Origin: Ixodes scapularis
Lineage: Eukaryota; Arthropoda; Arachnida; Ixodida; Ixodidae
Direction: 5' to 3'
DNA: 64,000 bases
Assembly (NCBI RefSeq): GCF_016920785.2
Contig: NW_024609857.1
Span: 65,268,488 to 65,332,487, forward strand
Shown: positions 28,901 through 33,608 of the stretch, one piece after another
Layout: each line of letters starts with the position of its first letter
Numbering within the stretch: position 1 is the stretch's first letter
Made by a program: the position numbers and the translations under genes
Notes under the pieces: model-generated
Database searches by the model: none
What the model saw: only the letters and a program-made list of their open reading frames with translations
What the model was told of the DNA's origin: nothing

Positions 28901-31900
28901 GTTTGATTTACCGTTTAATTCTGCCCAGTTCAAGGGTCCTGACAAAAGCCCATTTATTTCTACAGCATAAAGAAAAAAACTTGTCATTTCGATCTTTAAA
29001 TATAAAATATTGGTTAATTCGACCTAGAGTGAACTGGAGGTGAGCGAATTATAAGCACATTTGTCCGTGCGTGATGCACAAAATTAGGTTTTTTTTCGAA
29101 TTAGGCGGTGGGCAAGGGGGACAAAAAACACACAGAAATCTTCAAACACAGTTATAGGTGACTTGTTTGCGCTGAAAAATCTGCCTGGTCCTGGCATCGA
29201 ACCAGAGACCTCTCCATTTCCAGTGGAGCGCTCTACCAACTGAGCTAACCACGAGTTAGACTTTGAAACCACCTTCATTTGCCGTTTCCTCACTACGTAG
29301 GTTTTCCGAATTTACACATAAATTTACACATACCATGCTTGGAAGAAATGTTTCAAGGTATAAGAAATGGCACGGGCACTTTGAAAATGCAGTTAGTTCA
29401 GATAGCTTAGAAAATTTCGGTAAAGTTCAGAAAAAATTGCTGGCTTTACTCCGAATTGCAGTACTATAGATGCACTCTGATATGAGCATATATTAACTAT
29501 AGCCGTCTGTTATCCTTCCATCTCCTCTGCCGCCCTCGCTGCGTTCTTTCCTTCTAAATTGCTCTGCGCAACCCGAGTCCTCTACATTCAACGAGCCCCT
29601 ACCGCTCAGACCGACCGACCATTATCCTCGTCCTCCGGTTCTACCCATGAACCAAATGTAAACACCAGCCAGCTGGACTTTGCTCGACAGCTCCGACAGA
29701 CGACTTCTTCGCCGCGGCTCTAACCTTACTCGTCACCTCATAAACTATACTCGCTCTTGCCCTCGGCCCTGCCTGCTGACATCGCCTATTCGCCTCAAGT
29801 TTCTCCAAGCCCCCGTTCTTCTCTTCCAGTTGCTTCCGCCCGTCCCACTGACTCAGCCTTCCCTTTCCGTAGAAAACAGTTATCTTAATCTTTAAACTTG
29901 CCTCTCTTTCCTTGGCCCTACCACCGGTCCTCAGGCTGTATTAAGGGCAAGTTTAAAACATTAAACGAAGACACATAAGACTGCTTACGTGCAGAATCGC
30001 GAAAGCATTCCTACACGCAGCTCACTCCTACATGTAGCTCGCTACGTCCTCCCTTTTCACGCGGCGCTCCATGGGTGACATCACGCTCCCTCACTGCGCA
30101 GGCGCGGCACTCCCGCCGGCTCCACGGCTTCCGTGACGATGCATCTGCGTTGCTGTGCTTTACTTTGTGTTTTATTTCTGAGGCGCGTCACCTTTGACCT
30201 TGAGCGCCCCACCGGTTTCCGTGACGAGGCATCGGCGTTGCTGTGCTCTACTTTGTATTTTTTTTTGTGAGGCGCGTCCGTTTTGCAGTTAGTGGGAGTT
30301 TACGTCCCATTTCGCTCAGCCAAAATGGCAATTTAGATGCCGTTTCACTCAGCCAATAGGTATTTAGGTGGCAATTTTCGCTACTACAGACCTCAGATAA
30401 TGCCGGCTTCGCTCCATGGGACAGTTAATGCTTTCGCATTAAAAAAGAAGAGTATTTACTAGCACAGTGGTTTTAAATTCGATAAATATCTCTGATGCGA
30501 ATTCTGTTAGTATTGCAAGCTTACCACCATTTTGCTGTAAAGAGAGTTTTTGGTAAACTTGTAATACTGATGCTGGCGTTCACACATTATGCTTGAATCA
30601 TTTATTTCAAATTTTGCGGGACCGACTAAATCCCTAAAACGTTTAGTTTTAACAGGCATTACACTCTCCCATTTTACCTGTTATATGCTGATTTAACACC
30701 CACACTCTGCTATCTGAAATTCATAAAGAAGTGTGGTGGGCGACGTCGATCTCTTGGTTACAGTGCTATAGTATTTTTTGGTCATAAGCAAGATCAAACC
30801 TTTGCAACGTTTCTAGAATGCATGCATAATGACTGACACATGTATGGCTTAAAAGTGTGTTTCTTCATTGTAAGCCTGTTTTGTTGTTTTTGTTATGTAG
30901 CGGCAACTTCGATATACCTATACTAAAATACAGCGGAAGCACCCACTTCGTTCAAGCACTGACTATTAATATTTCCCAAATTTTGGAATTCCGCAAATTA
31001 TATGTTAAGCACCCGATTTGACCGGACAAGCGCTCATGTCTAGATTGACCCAATTTTCAGGGAAAGTGGGGTTGGCGCTTCTTAGGTATTTTACGGTAGC
31101 TTTATATTTTTGTTCACTTCTGTTAAGCTGAACATCTGACAAGCCGGACAAACTTTTAAGGTGCTTTCGTGCTTGCTGATTTGGAGTCTACTCTATTTCA
31201 CTTCTAGTGTACTGTGTGTATGCACCTAAAATCAATTAAAGAAAAAACATTATCCTGAAAGAGGAAATGTTATGAGTAGATATGGACATTATAATATTCC
31301 ACGGAACCGCCATCCGTCCACTTCCAAATTCGATGATGCATGCAAAAATGTCTTTGCTGGTGGTATATCAAATAACAGTACTTATTTGGGAACCAATTAT
31401 AGATTATGTACTACAACCATAGCTGTAAGCGGATAAGCCAATGTTGTTTTTCTTTTATCATGAGTAAAACTGGAAGGTTTAATTTCTACTATATATTTAG
31501 CCTAATAATCTTTTTTCTCCGTGGGCACGTGGGCGTGTATTGGAGTTCGGCACAGACGGGTTAGCAATTACTTAAAAGAGTGTTGCAACAATGTTCATAC
31601 TTTCAGTAAATACATCTCAGAACTATTCCTGGACAATCAAAACTTATAAAACATGCGCTAGATTTTTTTATTGTTGCAAAGTCAGTTGCATTAAACAAGC
31701 GAGAAAAACAAAGCTTAGCAAGCGCAGGGCACGTGCTGAGGTTCCCACATTGATAAGGTTCGGCTATTCCCATCATCGCAGCAATGGGGCACCAGCCACA
31801 ACTACCCGAATGCATTTCGAGGCATGGATTGTCACCAGTCGAAGTCGAATCCTCACGCAGTGCTTGTGGCCACTGTATGAGCCGCATTTAAATATCGTAA

Positions 31901-32456
31901 CCACGTGGATGGCAAAGCATGATCATGAAATCCTGGGGATCGCATTGTTGACAACACCAAAAATGCGACTCCACAACTTTGTCATCAAGTTTTGCAAAGG
32001 GGAGTCTTTGAAATAAGACGGTGACAAAGAAGCTCACTGGTCAGGGGCATTGCGTGTGAGTATACTTGGGTCCCACTAGTGCCAGTAAGCTTGTGTAAAG
32101 TGGGAAACATCCCTACTCAAGATTGTCACACAGCCGTTTTATCTTTGGATGGCGTCTTTACAGTTGATCATGTTCACTAGTGTTTCATACTCGTGTAATT
32201 GATGGACCGACCTCTTTGCGCATCTTCTCTGCAGACCGTCGCCGACTGCGTGACGGAAGGTAACCTTGAGGAAGGGCGAGTCTATCCTCCCCTGGCTAGC
32301 ATTCACGAGGTCTCCCTGAACATTGCGGTTGAGCTCGCCTCCTACTTCTATTCGACTGGAGTGGCCACTGTGAAGCCCGAACCAAAGGACAAGATGACCT
32401 ATCTCAAGAGCAAGCAGTATGACTTCAGCTATCCTGGCACCATCAAGGTCAAGTAG
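1740..32456 (+). CDS. malic enzyme, probably NADP-dependent (ten exons, N-terminus outside window)
   Basis: Malic enzyme oxidatively decarboxylates malate to pyruvate and makes NAD(P)H. Ten exons join in frame: 1740-1988, 10051-10212, 12394-12497, 15014-15123, 15642-15739, 16565-16678, 23920-24037, 25621-25763, 28451-28621 and 32235-32456. Together they give about 496 residues plus stop. Visible family signatures are the catalytic tyrosine in VYTPVVG, the catalytic lysine in GIPVGKLALYT, the metal ligands in QFEDFGN and TFNDDIQG, the dinucleotide-fold GAGEAS split between two exons, and ERPVVFALSNPT. DSRGLIVKGR at the cofactor pocket resembles the NADP-dependent enzymes, an inference from family knowledge. 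The family is usually 550-600 residues, so the N-terminal 80-100 residues are missing at the window edge. Cytosolic or mitochondrial location cannot be decided without the N-terminus. Introns total about 29 kb and are filled with mobile elements. Confidence 0.95.
2011..2165. mobile_element. small poly-C-rich element with inverted ends
   Basis: The ends are GCACGTAGCC and GGCTACGTGC, exact reverse complements. The interior is dominated by C runs, the longer one at about 2118-2142. A similar GTGTATA...GTTGC word lies on both sides and may be an eroded target duplication. It begins only 22 bases downstream of the exon a donor. The superfamily is not recognisable. Confidence 0.5.
2218..3587 (+). 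mobile_element. Kolobok-like DNA transposon flanked by TTAA
   Basis: TTAA occurs at 2218-2221 and 3584-3587. Inside it the ends are AGGGCAACTCCACTCC and GGAGTGGAGTTGCCCT, a perfect inverted pair. TTAA target duplications together with an encoded THAP domain are the known hallmarks of the Kolobok superfamily. Only a short THAP ORF remains and no catalytic transposase region is seen, so this copy is non-autonomous. piggyBac also uses TTAA, but its ends usually begin with CC and it has no THAP domain. Confidence 0.7.
2683..3027 (+). CDS. THAP-domain protein fragment of a transposon
   Basis: The 114-residue ORF starts at an ATG and reads MSSRTCSAVGCTNP. The THAP zinc-finger pattern is clear: C-x4-C near residues 6-11, a conserved tryptophan in HKVWVGAVRR, C and H in KLCSQHF, and the closing AVPSLF. 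THAP domains bind DNA and form the N-terminal targeting domain of P- and Kolobok-type transposases. The ORF stops soon after the domain, so the catalytic part is lost or was never in this copy. It sits inside the TTAA-flanked element, with no sign of an independent host promoter. The domain call is firm; expression is unknown. Confidence 0.75.
   Translation: MSSRTCSAVGCTNPVRNPELRFHQFPRDRKRHKVWVGAVRRIDFGRPLTRSSNAKLCSQHFTSDTYTRDLRLLTFAGFTTKQASLKNDAVPSLFAYRPPAAPARSAGRSRSRLI
3624..3648. repeat. poly-G tract
   Basis: An uninterrupted run of 25 G, just outside the right end of the TTAA element and followed by an ATGATGATGG repeat. Its exact length may be unreliable in an assembly. Confidence 0.8.
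3739..3931. mobile_element. foldback element
   Basis: Inverted arms are centred near 3836. The inner stem is almost perfect (TAGTGGGTAGACCTCAA mirrored), and an outer stem carries CTGCTTCTTGCACAGG against CCTGTGCAAGAAGCAG. Weaker symmetry continues to about 3680 and 3990. No ORF and no clear target duplication are seen. Confidence 0.6.
3932..4936. other. intron sequence without recognisable feature
   Basis: Unique-looking sequence with T runs near 4170-4192. Short ORFs on both strands show no domain and no codon pattern that I trust. Confidence 0.4.
4937..5051 (+). repeat. CAGTGATG-type element, copy 1, with GCGCCAA repeats
   Basis: Starts with CAGTGATGTGATTGCTG and contains four or more GCGCCAA/GCGCCAG words. 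The same start word and the same internal word recur at 7609, and a related design occurs inverted at 9548. It is probably a short non-autonomous element. Confidence 0.45.
5052..7608. other. intron sequence; one separated direct repeat
   Basis: No gene is seen. A 26-base word starting AACTCATTTTCTTG occurs exactly at 6192-6217 and again at 6625-6650. AT-rich DNA dominates. The longest ORF (6709-7206, minus strand) shows no domain. Confidence 0.4.
7609..7725 (+). repeat. CAGTGATG-type element, copy 2, with GCGCCAA repeats
   Basis: Begins with CAGTGATGTGATTGCTG, as at 4937, followed by five TGCGCCAA words at irregular spacing. It shares the start and the internal word with copy 1. Confidence 0.45.
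8010..8246. mobile_element. foldback element with GC-rich central hairpin
   Basis: Outer arms carry GACGTTTTAGCG against CGCTAAAACGTC. At the centre a 22-bp stem (8152-8173 against 8177-8198, one mismatch) consists of alternating GC words. No coding region is seen. Confidence 0.55.
8247..9547. other. intron sequence without recognisable feature
   Basis: Several overlapping ORFs (the longest at 8654-9172, 172 codons) lack domains and overlap one another on both strands. I see no supportable gene. Confidence 0.4.
9548..9705 (-). repeat. CAGTGATG-type element, copy 3, with 22-bp TGCTCCAAAA repeats
   Basis: About six units of roughly 22 bp, each starting TGCTCCAAAA. On the minus strand the element begins CAGTGATGCGATTGG, matching the ends of the elements at 4937 and 7609. 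The internal word differs (GCTCCAAA instead of GCGCCAA), but the layout is the same. Confidence 0.5.
10051..10212 (+). CDS. malic enzyme exon b
   Basis: Acceptor TTTAACCAG and donor GAG|gtgcgg, phase 0 at both ends, 54 codons. It encodes AIVVTDGERILGLGDLGANG and continues to DLGTNNE. The catalytic lysine lies in GIPVGKLALYT. Confidence 0.97.
10725..11157. mobile_element. 433-bp palindromic MITE
   Basis: The ends are CACTCTCAAGAAAAAAGGG and its reverse complement. Symmetry continues inward, for example CACCCCAAAA against TTTTGGGGTG, CGAACAGACG against CGTCTGTTCG, and GGGCTTGAT against ATCAAGCCC. No clear target duplication was found. It lies in the intron after exon b. Confidence 0.75.
11585..11862 (-). 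mobile_element. palindrome-minisatellite element, copy A
   Basis: On the minus strand it begins after a T run with AGAGCGCAGCTCTTAGGCGC, then a GAGCGGCGTCGGCGTC stretch. An array of CCGCTAAATTTAGCGG-type palindromic units follows. The conserved 3' tail seen in copies C and D was not recognised here, so this copy is probably truncated at 11585. Confidence 0.6.
12394..12497 (+). CDS. malic enzyme exon c
   Basis: Acceptor TTGTTCCAG and donor AAAAG|gtgtgt. It is 104 bases long, starts in phase 0 and ends after two bases of an arginine codon. It encodes ILLADPYYIGLRQKRV and then YDDFVDEFMQAAAKR, the usual malic enzyme helix region. Confidence 0.95.
12770..13095 (+). repeat. degenerate tandem repeat interrupted by a foldback element
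   Basis: Diverged units carry GAGTTCCCGCGT, then TGCGAGTCTGCTGCGTC, then CGATCTGCGGTATC. A similar unit continues beyond the foldback, at about 13895-13985. This suggests the foldback entered an existing array of roughly 190-bp units. Confidence 0.45.
13096..13888. mobile_element. large foldback structure with three copies of a 245-bp module
   Basis: A module is present inverted at about 13096-13343 and forward at about 13346-13590. A third forward copy lies at about 13635-13888. Landmarks are GGCAACAAATGTGAACGGCC and GAGCTCTCGTCAGCTCTCG and their complements. The first two copies form a near-perfect palindrome. Mirror-image ORFs here are by-products of the repeat. Confidence 0.65.
14266..14312. 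repeat. short inverted repeat
   Basis: CAGAGCCCACGAATGCACAT is mirrored with one or two mismatches around a short AT loop. It forms a stem of about 20 bp in the intron before exon d. Confidence 0.5.
15014..15123 (+). CDS. malic enzyme exon d
   Basis: Acceptor TTGCTCAG and donor CAAG|gtaaag, 110 bases. The first base completes the arginine codon of exon c. It carries LIQFEDFGN and CTFNDDIQG, which include the divalent-metal ligands of the family. Confidence 0.97.
15642..15739 (+). CDS. malic enzyme exon e
   Basis: Acceptor CTCTGCAG and donor GAG|gtgggt, 98 bases. It encodes TASVAVAGLLASMKITK and ends with FMGAGE, the first half of the dinucleotide-binding glycine motif. Confidence 0.97.
16565..16678 (+). 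CDS. malic enzyme exon f
   Basis: Acceptor TTGTTGTAG and donor AAG|gtagga, 38 codons in phase 0. It completes the GAGEAS motif and ends with DSRGLIVK, the segment that helps set NADP preference in the family. Confidence 0.97.
17008..17388 (+). repeat. 5' LTR
   Basis: Begins TGCCGCGCCC and ends CCGTGACA (TG...CA). It has the same length as the 3' LTR, and by eye I found only two differences, near positions 95 and 270 of the repeat. Confidence 0.95.
17392..17407 (+). promoter_or_regulatory. putative primer binding site of the Gypsy element
   Basis: TGGTGGAGGTGC begins three bases after the 5' LTR. TGG is what the CCA end of a tRNA primer would pair with. The tRNA itself was not identified. 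Confidence 0.45.
17416..18822 (+). CDS. Gypsy Gag protein
   Basis: The 468-residue ORF starts at the first ATG after the LTR. A retrotransposon gag domain lies around residues 75-175 (DIEDWLQHYERVARHNGW and RHWFENHEASFTTW). A proline/arginine-rich region follows. A CCHC zinc knuckle near residue 381 (CFHCGEANHIYRQC) has the pattern C-x2-C-x4-H-x4-C and is expected to bind RNA. The ORF ends at TAG 18820-18822, directly after a slippery heptamer that leads into pol in the -1 frame. Confidence 0.9.
   Translation: MSVQRSPPSSRSTSPNPSSGGPDEDQIETRSSRRIRGLPPEHGLLPPTTKPKTTMANQAQTPAASAVVYLPVAPMTPTPFHGDVHEDIEDWLQHYERVARHNGWTTEQCLHNLYFALEGTARHWFENHEASFTTWESCAAELKRTFLNHHRRQRAEDLLQTRVQGPNETVTSFVEDVMRLCARADPEAAEEKKLRVLMRGVKAEIFGGLVRHPPTTVDGFVAEATNIERALSARASHYHRLAGVPAPRTAASCRLDLNATGVDGLREIVRDIVREELRKLLPAANQPAELSIAEVVREEVQRAIQPEAPACVAPPEEPALTYAAVARRPPPPPPAYVAPLRRRSPAPQHDHRRDDQVQYAAQEPRAPRKTDVWRTPDRRPLCFHCGEANHIYRQCPYRRLGLRGFHPNDPRPRNGERPTEIDEYLRRPQSPEPASCREFRSPSPRRPALPMHRPRRESLSPLAPRRGN
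18786..18822 (+). other. gag-pol overlap
   Basis: The pol reading frame is open from 18786, after a TGA at 18783-18785, while gag ends at 18822. They overlap by 37 bases and pol is in the -1 frame relative to gag. Confidence 0.9.
18786..21707 (+). CDS. Gypsy Pol: protease, RT, RNase H, N-terminal integrase
   Basis: Expected to be made as a Gag-Pol fusion by -1 frameshifting. An internal ATG lies at 18939. Visible domains in order are the aspartic protease active site ALVDTGADYSVL (about 18985), RT with the SSMDLKSGYWQI motif and catalytic YLDDVVVFA (about 20247), RNase H with TDASNTGLGAVL (about 20690) and DCLSRAP, and the integrase zinc finger H-H-C-C (CHDDPTAGHLG to CHECQRRK). The first integrase aspartate follows in GMDLLGPF. 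The frame ends at a TGA at 21705-21707, just after RHGAP, because one base is missing; the remaining integrase continues in another frame. Confidence 0.92.
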   Translation, partial: KPVAPRSSPGKLGAATPGGGVAEDDRRKEPPRTTERSHSRDATHHNDAPASVSNNLNVVIDGLDSSALVDTGADYSVLSGRLSRRLRKVMTRWDGPQIRTAGGHLITPVGRCTARVEIHGETCPVKFVVLQDCSRDVILGMDFLCEYGAIIDLAENKLTLRKPVPSVENTKPTLAAVRVLASHANLPPLSSVFVPVGTEGATCGVALLEGSVQLLLGRGVGIARGVTELQDGRTVALVTNFRQESQPLTKGTAVGYVEEIEDSAAIAVISEDASPTQNKTITSSELDIDPSLPAPQRRQLRDLLAEFSECFSASSKVRQTTVAKHRIITDDDALPVHRPPYRVSVKEREAIQQQVQEMLDDDIVQPSSSPWASPVVLVKKKDRTLRFCVDYRRLNAVTKKDVYPLPRIDDTLDRLRHARYFSSMDLKSGYWQIEVDERDREKTAFVTPDGLYEFKVMPFGLCTAPATFQRVMDTVLAGLKWQSCLVYLDDVVVFASEFDEHLRRLRAVLQAFKAAGLTLKPSKCRFAYGELKFLGHVVSAQGVSPDPAKTSAVAEFPKPSDKKTVRRFLGLCAYYRRFVRDFAQISAPLTHLTKDDVQFQWGEEQEQAFDELKRRLQSPPILGHFDQSAETEIHTDASNTGLGAVLVQRQEGAERVIAYASRALSKAEQNYSTTDKECLAVVWAITKFRPYLYGIPFRVVTDHHALCWLANLKDPSGRLARWSLRLQEFDVTTVHKSGRKHNDADCLSRAPVEPPISGADDDDDARFLGAVNATDMRALQRDDAELSSVIDSLEGRGGSVPRVFSRDPPSFVLRRGVLFRKNFGTSETPWLLVVPASLREEIFQACHDDPTAGHLGYSRTLARIRDKYYWPKLPKTVHLYTRSCHECQRRKKPPSKPAGLLQPITPPTKPFQQIGMDLLGPFPPSTMGNRWIIVATDYLTRYAETKALPSGTAVEVAKFFIESIVLRHGAPKY
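18813..18878 (+). promoter_or_regulatory. predicted -1 ribosomal frameshift signal
   Basis: The heptamer GGGAAAC (18813-18819) is read in the gag frame as G GGA AAC and is followed at once by the gag stop TAG. Six bases later a perfect 7-bp stem (18826-18832 with 18846-18852) encloses a 13-base loop. Six loop bases (TGGAGG, 18836-18841) can pair with CCTCCA at 18873-18878, forming an H-type pseudoknot. Heptamer, spacer and structure all match the known rules for -1 frameshifting, which would fuse Gag to Pol. Confidence 0.75.
21698..22372 (+). pseudogene. Gypsy integrase C-terminal part, displaced by frameshift
   Basis: This frame continues the integrase from LITDRGSSFMAQ (second catalytic aspartate), through HPQTNGLTERLN (catalytic glutamate), to a basic C-terminal region with FGPYKIIRRLGDLNYEV, a GPY/F module. 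It ends at TAG 22370-22372. Since the rest is intact, the break is probably a single-base deletion at about 21697-21699 or a sequencing error. No restored protein is given. Confidence 0.88.
22486..22502 (+). promoter_or_regulatory. polypurine tract of the Gypsy element
   Basis: AAAGGGGGGGGATAA immediately precedes the 3' LTR, the expected plus-strand primer site for reverse transcription. Confidence 0.8.
22503..22883 (+). repeat. 3' LTR
   Basis: A 381-bp copy of the 5' LTR, TG...CA bounded, followed by the ATAT target duplication. Confidence 0.95.
22884..23919. other. intron remainder before exon g
   Basis: AT-rich unique-looking sequence. No gene or repeat was recognised apart from A/T runs. 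Confidence 0.4.
23920..24037 (+). CDS. malic enzyme exon g
   Basis: Acceptor TTTTTGCAG and donor ATTG|gtgagt, 118 bases. It encodes GREPNGDSTQSHKEKFAKDA and continues to VKPTVLIG. The intron before it contains the complete Gypsy element, which is why it is 7.2 kb long. Confidence 0.95.
24419..24503. repeat. short foldback
   Basis: GTCAAGTAGG...CATTCCACTCAAGTACTCC is mirrored as GTACTTGAGTGGAACATTGTAG...GCTTGAC around an AGGG centre. It is about 85 bp in total. Confidence 0.6.
24520..24788 (-). mobile_element. palindrome-minisatellite element, copy B
   Basis: On the minus strand it starts after TTTT with AGAGCGCAACTCTTAGGCGC and continues GGCTTGAGCGGCGTCGCCGT, as in the other copies. Next come repeated TGACGTCA/ACGTCACGTGTGACGT palindromes and then AAATTTAGC-type units. 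The conserved 3' tail is not seen. It was inserted into a LINE relic (24789-24965). Confidence 0.6.
24789..24965 (-). pseudogene. LINE reverse transcriptase relic
   Basis: On the minus strand it encodes INSFLDSRVQYTAIKDHESN and then VTSGVPQGFVFGPLL. That is the SGVPQGSVLGPLLF region of CR1/jockey-type non-LTR reverse transcriptases. One stop codon precedes it. The relic is cut off directly by copy B of the palindrome-minisatellite element. Confidence 0.75.
25621..25763 (+). CDS. malic enzyme exon h
   Basis: Acceptor TGTGCTGCAG and donor GAC|gtgagt, 143 bases. It encodes ASAQSNAFNKEILECM, then ERPVVFALSNPTHKAECTAE, a hallmark malic enzyme segment. Confidence 0.97.
26145..27854. mobile_element. 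hAT-like non-autonomous element with 8-bp target duplication
   Basis: The ends are TAGGATTCTGTGTTTTCGG and the reverse complement of TAGGGTTCCGTGCTTTCGG. The 8-bp word CTCATATG flanks both sides (26137-26144 and 27855-27862). Eight-base duplications and TAGGG-type ends fit the hAT superfamily. Repeated TTTCGGAGTTTA words lie near the left end. No transposase is visible. It lies between malic enzyme exons h and i and contains a nested element at 26347. Confidence 0.8.
26347..26659 (+). mobile_element. AATGCGAAAGCAT-ended element, copy 1
   Basis: The left end AATGCGAAAGCAT is mirrored at the right end as ATGCTTTCACATTAA. Just inside the right end is CTCCATGGGACAGTTAATGC, shared exactly with the element at 29995-30442. 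It is GC-rich and non-coding, and is nested inside the hAT-like element. Confidence 0.6.
28451..28621 (+). CDS. malic enzyme exon i
   Basis: Acceptor TGTTTCCAG and donor AAG|gtaggc, 57 codons. It encodes GKCVFASGSPF, then FHPGQGNNAYIFPGIALAV and the helix EVFLIAAK. The exon is markedly GC-rich compared with its introns. Confidence 0.97.
29090..29275 (-). mobile_element. tRNA-derived SINE
   Basis: On the minus strand it has a tRNA-like head with A box TAGCTCAGTTGG and B box GGTTCGATGCC. A tail of about 100 bp follows the head and ends near an A-rich stretch. The cloverleaf is only partial at the acceptor stem. Ixodid ticks carry an abundant tRNA-derived SINE known as Ruka; identity with Ruka is a guess from structure and not a comparison. 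Confidence 0.7.
29460..29960. other. C/T-rich block, unrecognised
   Basis: A strongly pyrimidine-biased stretch, unlike the AT-rich intron around it, with an open frame at 29680-29895 that shows no domain. The sharp compositional change suggests an inserted fragment of unknown type. Confidence 0.35.
29995..30442 (+). mobile_element. AATGCGAAAGCAT-ended element, copy 2
   Basis: The left end is AATCGCGAAAGCATT, and the right end CTCCATGGGACAGTTAATGC is followed by TTTCGCATTAA. Inside are two tandem units of roughly 90 bp (TTCCGTGACGA...GTTGCTGTGCT...GAGGCGCGTC). The right end matches the element at 26347-26659. Confidence 0.6.
30443..32234. other. intron before the last exon, no gene recognised
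   Basis: Mostly AT-rich. An ORF at 31591-32016 (141 codons) has no recognisable domain and lies wholly within the intron. Confidence 0.4.
32235..32456 (+). CDS. malic enzyme last coding exon
   Basis: Acceptor CTCTGCAG. It encodes TVADCVTEGNLEEGRVYPPL and ends with SYPGTIKVK and TAG at 32454-32456. The last nine codons and the stop form the start of a tandem repeat that continues into the 3' untranslated region. Confidence 0.95.
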   Translation, partial: TVADCVTEGNLEEGRVYPPLASIHEVSLNIAVELASYFYSTGVATVKPEPKDKMTYLKSKQYDFSYPGTIKVK

Positions 32457-32775
32457 AGAGCTGGCCCATGTCCTTGAAGTGAGGCCCCAAGGTCATTTGA
32501 TGATCAAGGGGTCTTGAACTTGTAATTTGCATCTTTTGTTGTTGAGCTATCCTGGCACCATCAAGGTCATGTAGACCTGTACAATGACCTTGAAGCAGAG
32601 CCGCCAAGGTCAATAGAAGATCAAGAGATCCTCAACTTTGCATTTTGTATCTTTCGTTCAGCTATCCTGGCACTATTCAGGTTGAGTAAAAACCTGGACG
32701 ACCTCAAAGAAACCCCCCAAGGTCATTTGAAAATCAAGAGGTCCTCGATTTGTTTTGCATCCTTTGTACACTCTT
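32427..32775 (+). repeat. three tandem units spanning the malic enzyme stop codon
   Basis: Units start at 32427, 32545 and 32660 (118 and 115 bp apart), each with AGCTATCCTGGCAC. Each unit begins with nine codons closely matching the last nine of the enzyme, followed by a stop at the same place (TAG, TAG, TAA). Downstream words such as CCAAGGTCA and AGATCAAGAGATCCTC are also shared. Only the first unit is in the coding frame; the others lie in the 3' untranslated region. Confidence 0.85.
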
Positions 32776-33608
32776 CCATGCACTGTTTCGAATTCAGCCC
32801 CTGGTTGTAGTTTTTATTCCGTTCCTGATGTAAACCTGGGTGAGCGTAACTTGTCAAGAGTCATAAATGTATTCTCTTGCTGGGATGGCGTTCAGGTCTA
32901 TGTTACGTTGATGGTTTTATAGTTCTACTGTGAATGTTGCCAGTTTAATATTTTGGTTTTTCATACATAATTTTGGCCCTGTTAGGTATTCACATTATTT
33001 ATGTAGTCTTGCACTGATTTCATAATTAGGTGGGTAATGATATATTTGTATCATTAGATGTTGTCTGAAACGAAGGATGAGTGTTGGGAGTGGCGATATT
33101 TGCTTAAATTCATGTGAATTTTTTGTATATTTTATTTTGTGATCGATGTAAGTGTACTTTACCGAAGTATTTCTAATACATTTCTGCTGCATTAAAAATT
33201 ATTTGTTTTGGAACAAGACTTTTACAATATCGGTATTATGTCTTGTGCAAGCATGGTTTTTAGATGTAGTATTCTGTAGTGGCGGTTCATATACCATAAT
33301 GTATCGTTCTTGCCTCGCTTTTTGTTCTTATTTTCTTGCCTAAAACCCTGACTATACCAGTATTAGAACCTACAAATTTTGAAATTTTTTCTTTAATGTT
33401 GCAAAAATACAAGTTCTCTTACAATGAGTATGCTTGAAGTATTGGGTTAGTACCCATACTTAGCATTATTCACACTCTAAAGGATGTGTTCGTGCATCTT
33501 GATTTTTTTTTTGGGGGGAAAAGGGGGGGAGGGGTGCAGACCCTGCAGGTTGAGAGCCAGAACCATCACTAATTTTTGTTCTCTTTCCGGTTATGAACAA
33601 AGGGGTGT
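32457..33608 (+). other. probable 3' untranslated region and downstream sequence
   Basis: No ORF of interest. A possible polyadenylation word ATTAAA lies at about 33191. Later AATAAA words at about 34202 and 35591 could serve if the transcript is longer. The true 3' end cannot be fixed from sequence alone. Confidence 0.35.

Noticed and set aside
29181..29254. Minus-strand tRNA-like sequence as a functional tRNA gene
   Set aside because: A and B boxes and an anticodon stem are present, but the acceptor stem does not pair well and a SINE-like tail follows; it is better explained as the head of a tRNA-derived SINE.
31591..32016. 141-codon ORF in the last malic enzyme intron
   Set aside because: No domain and no family resemblance; it lies wholly within the intron.
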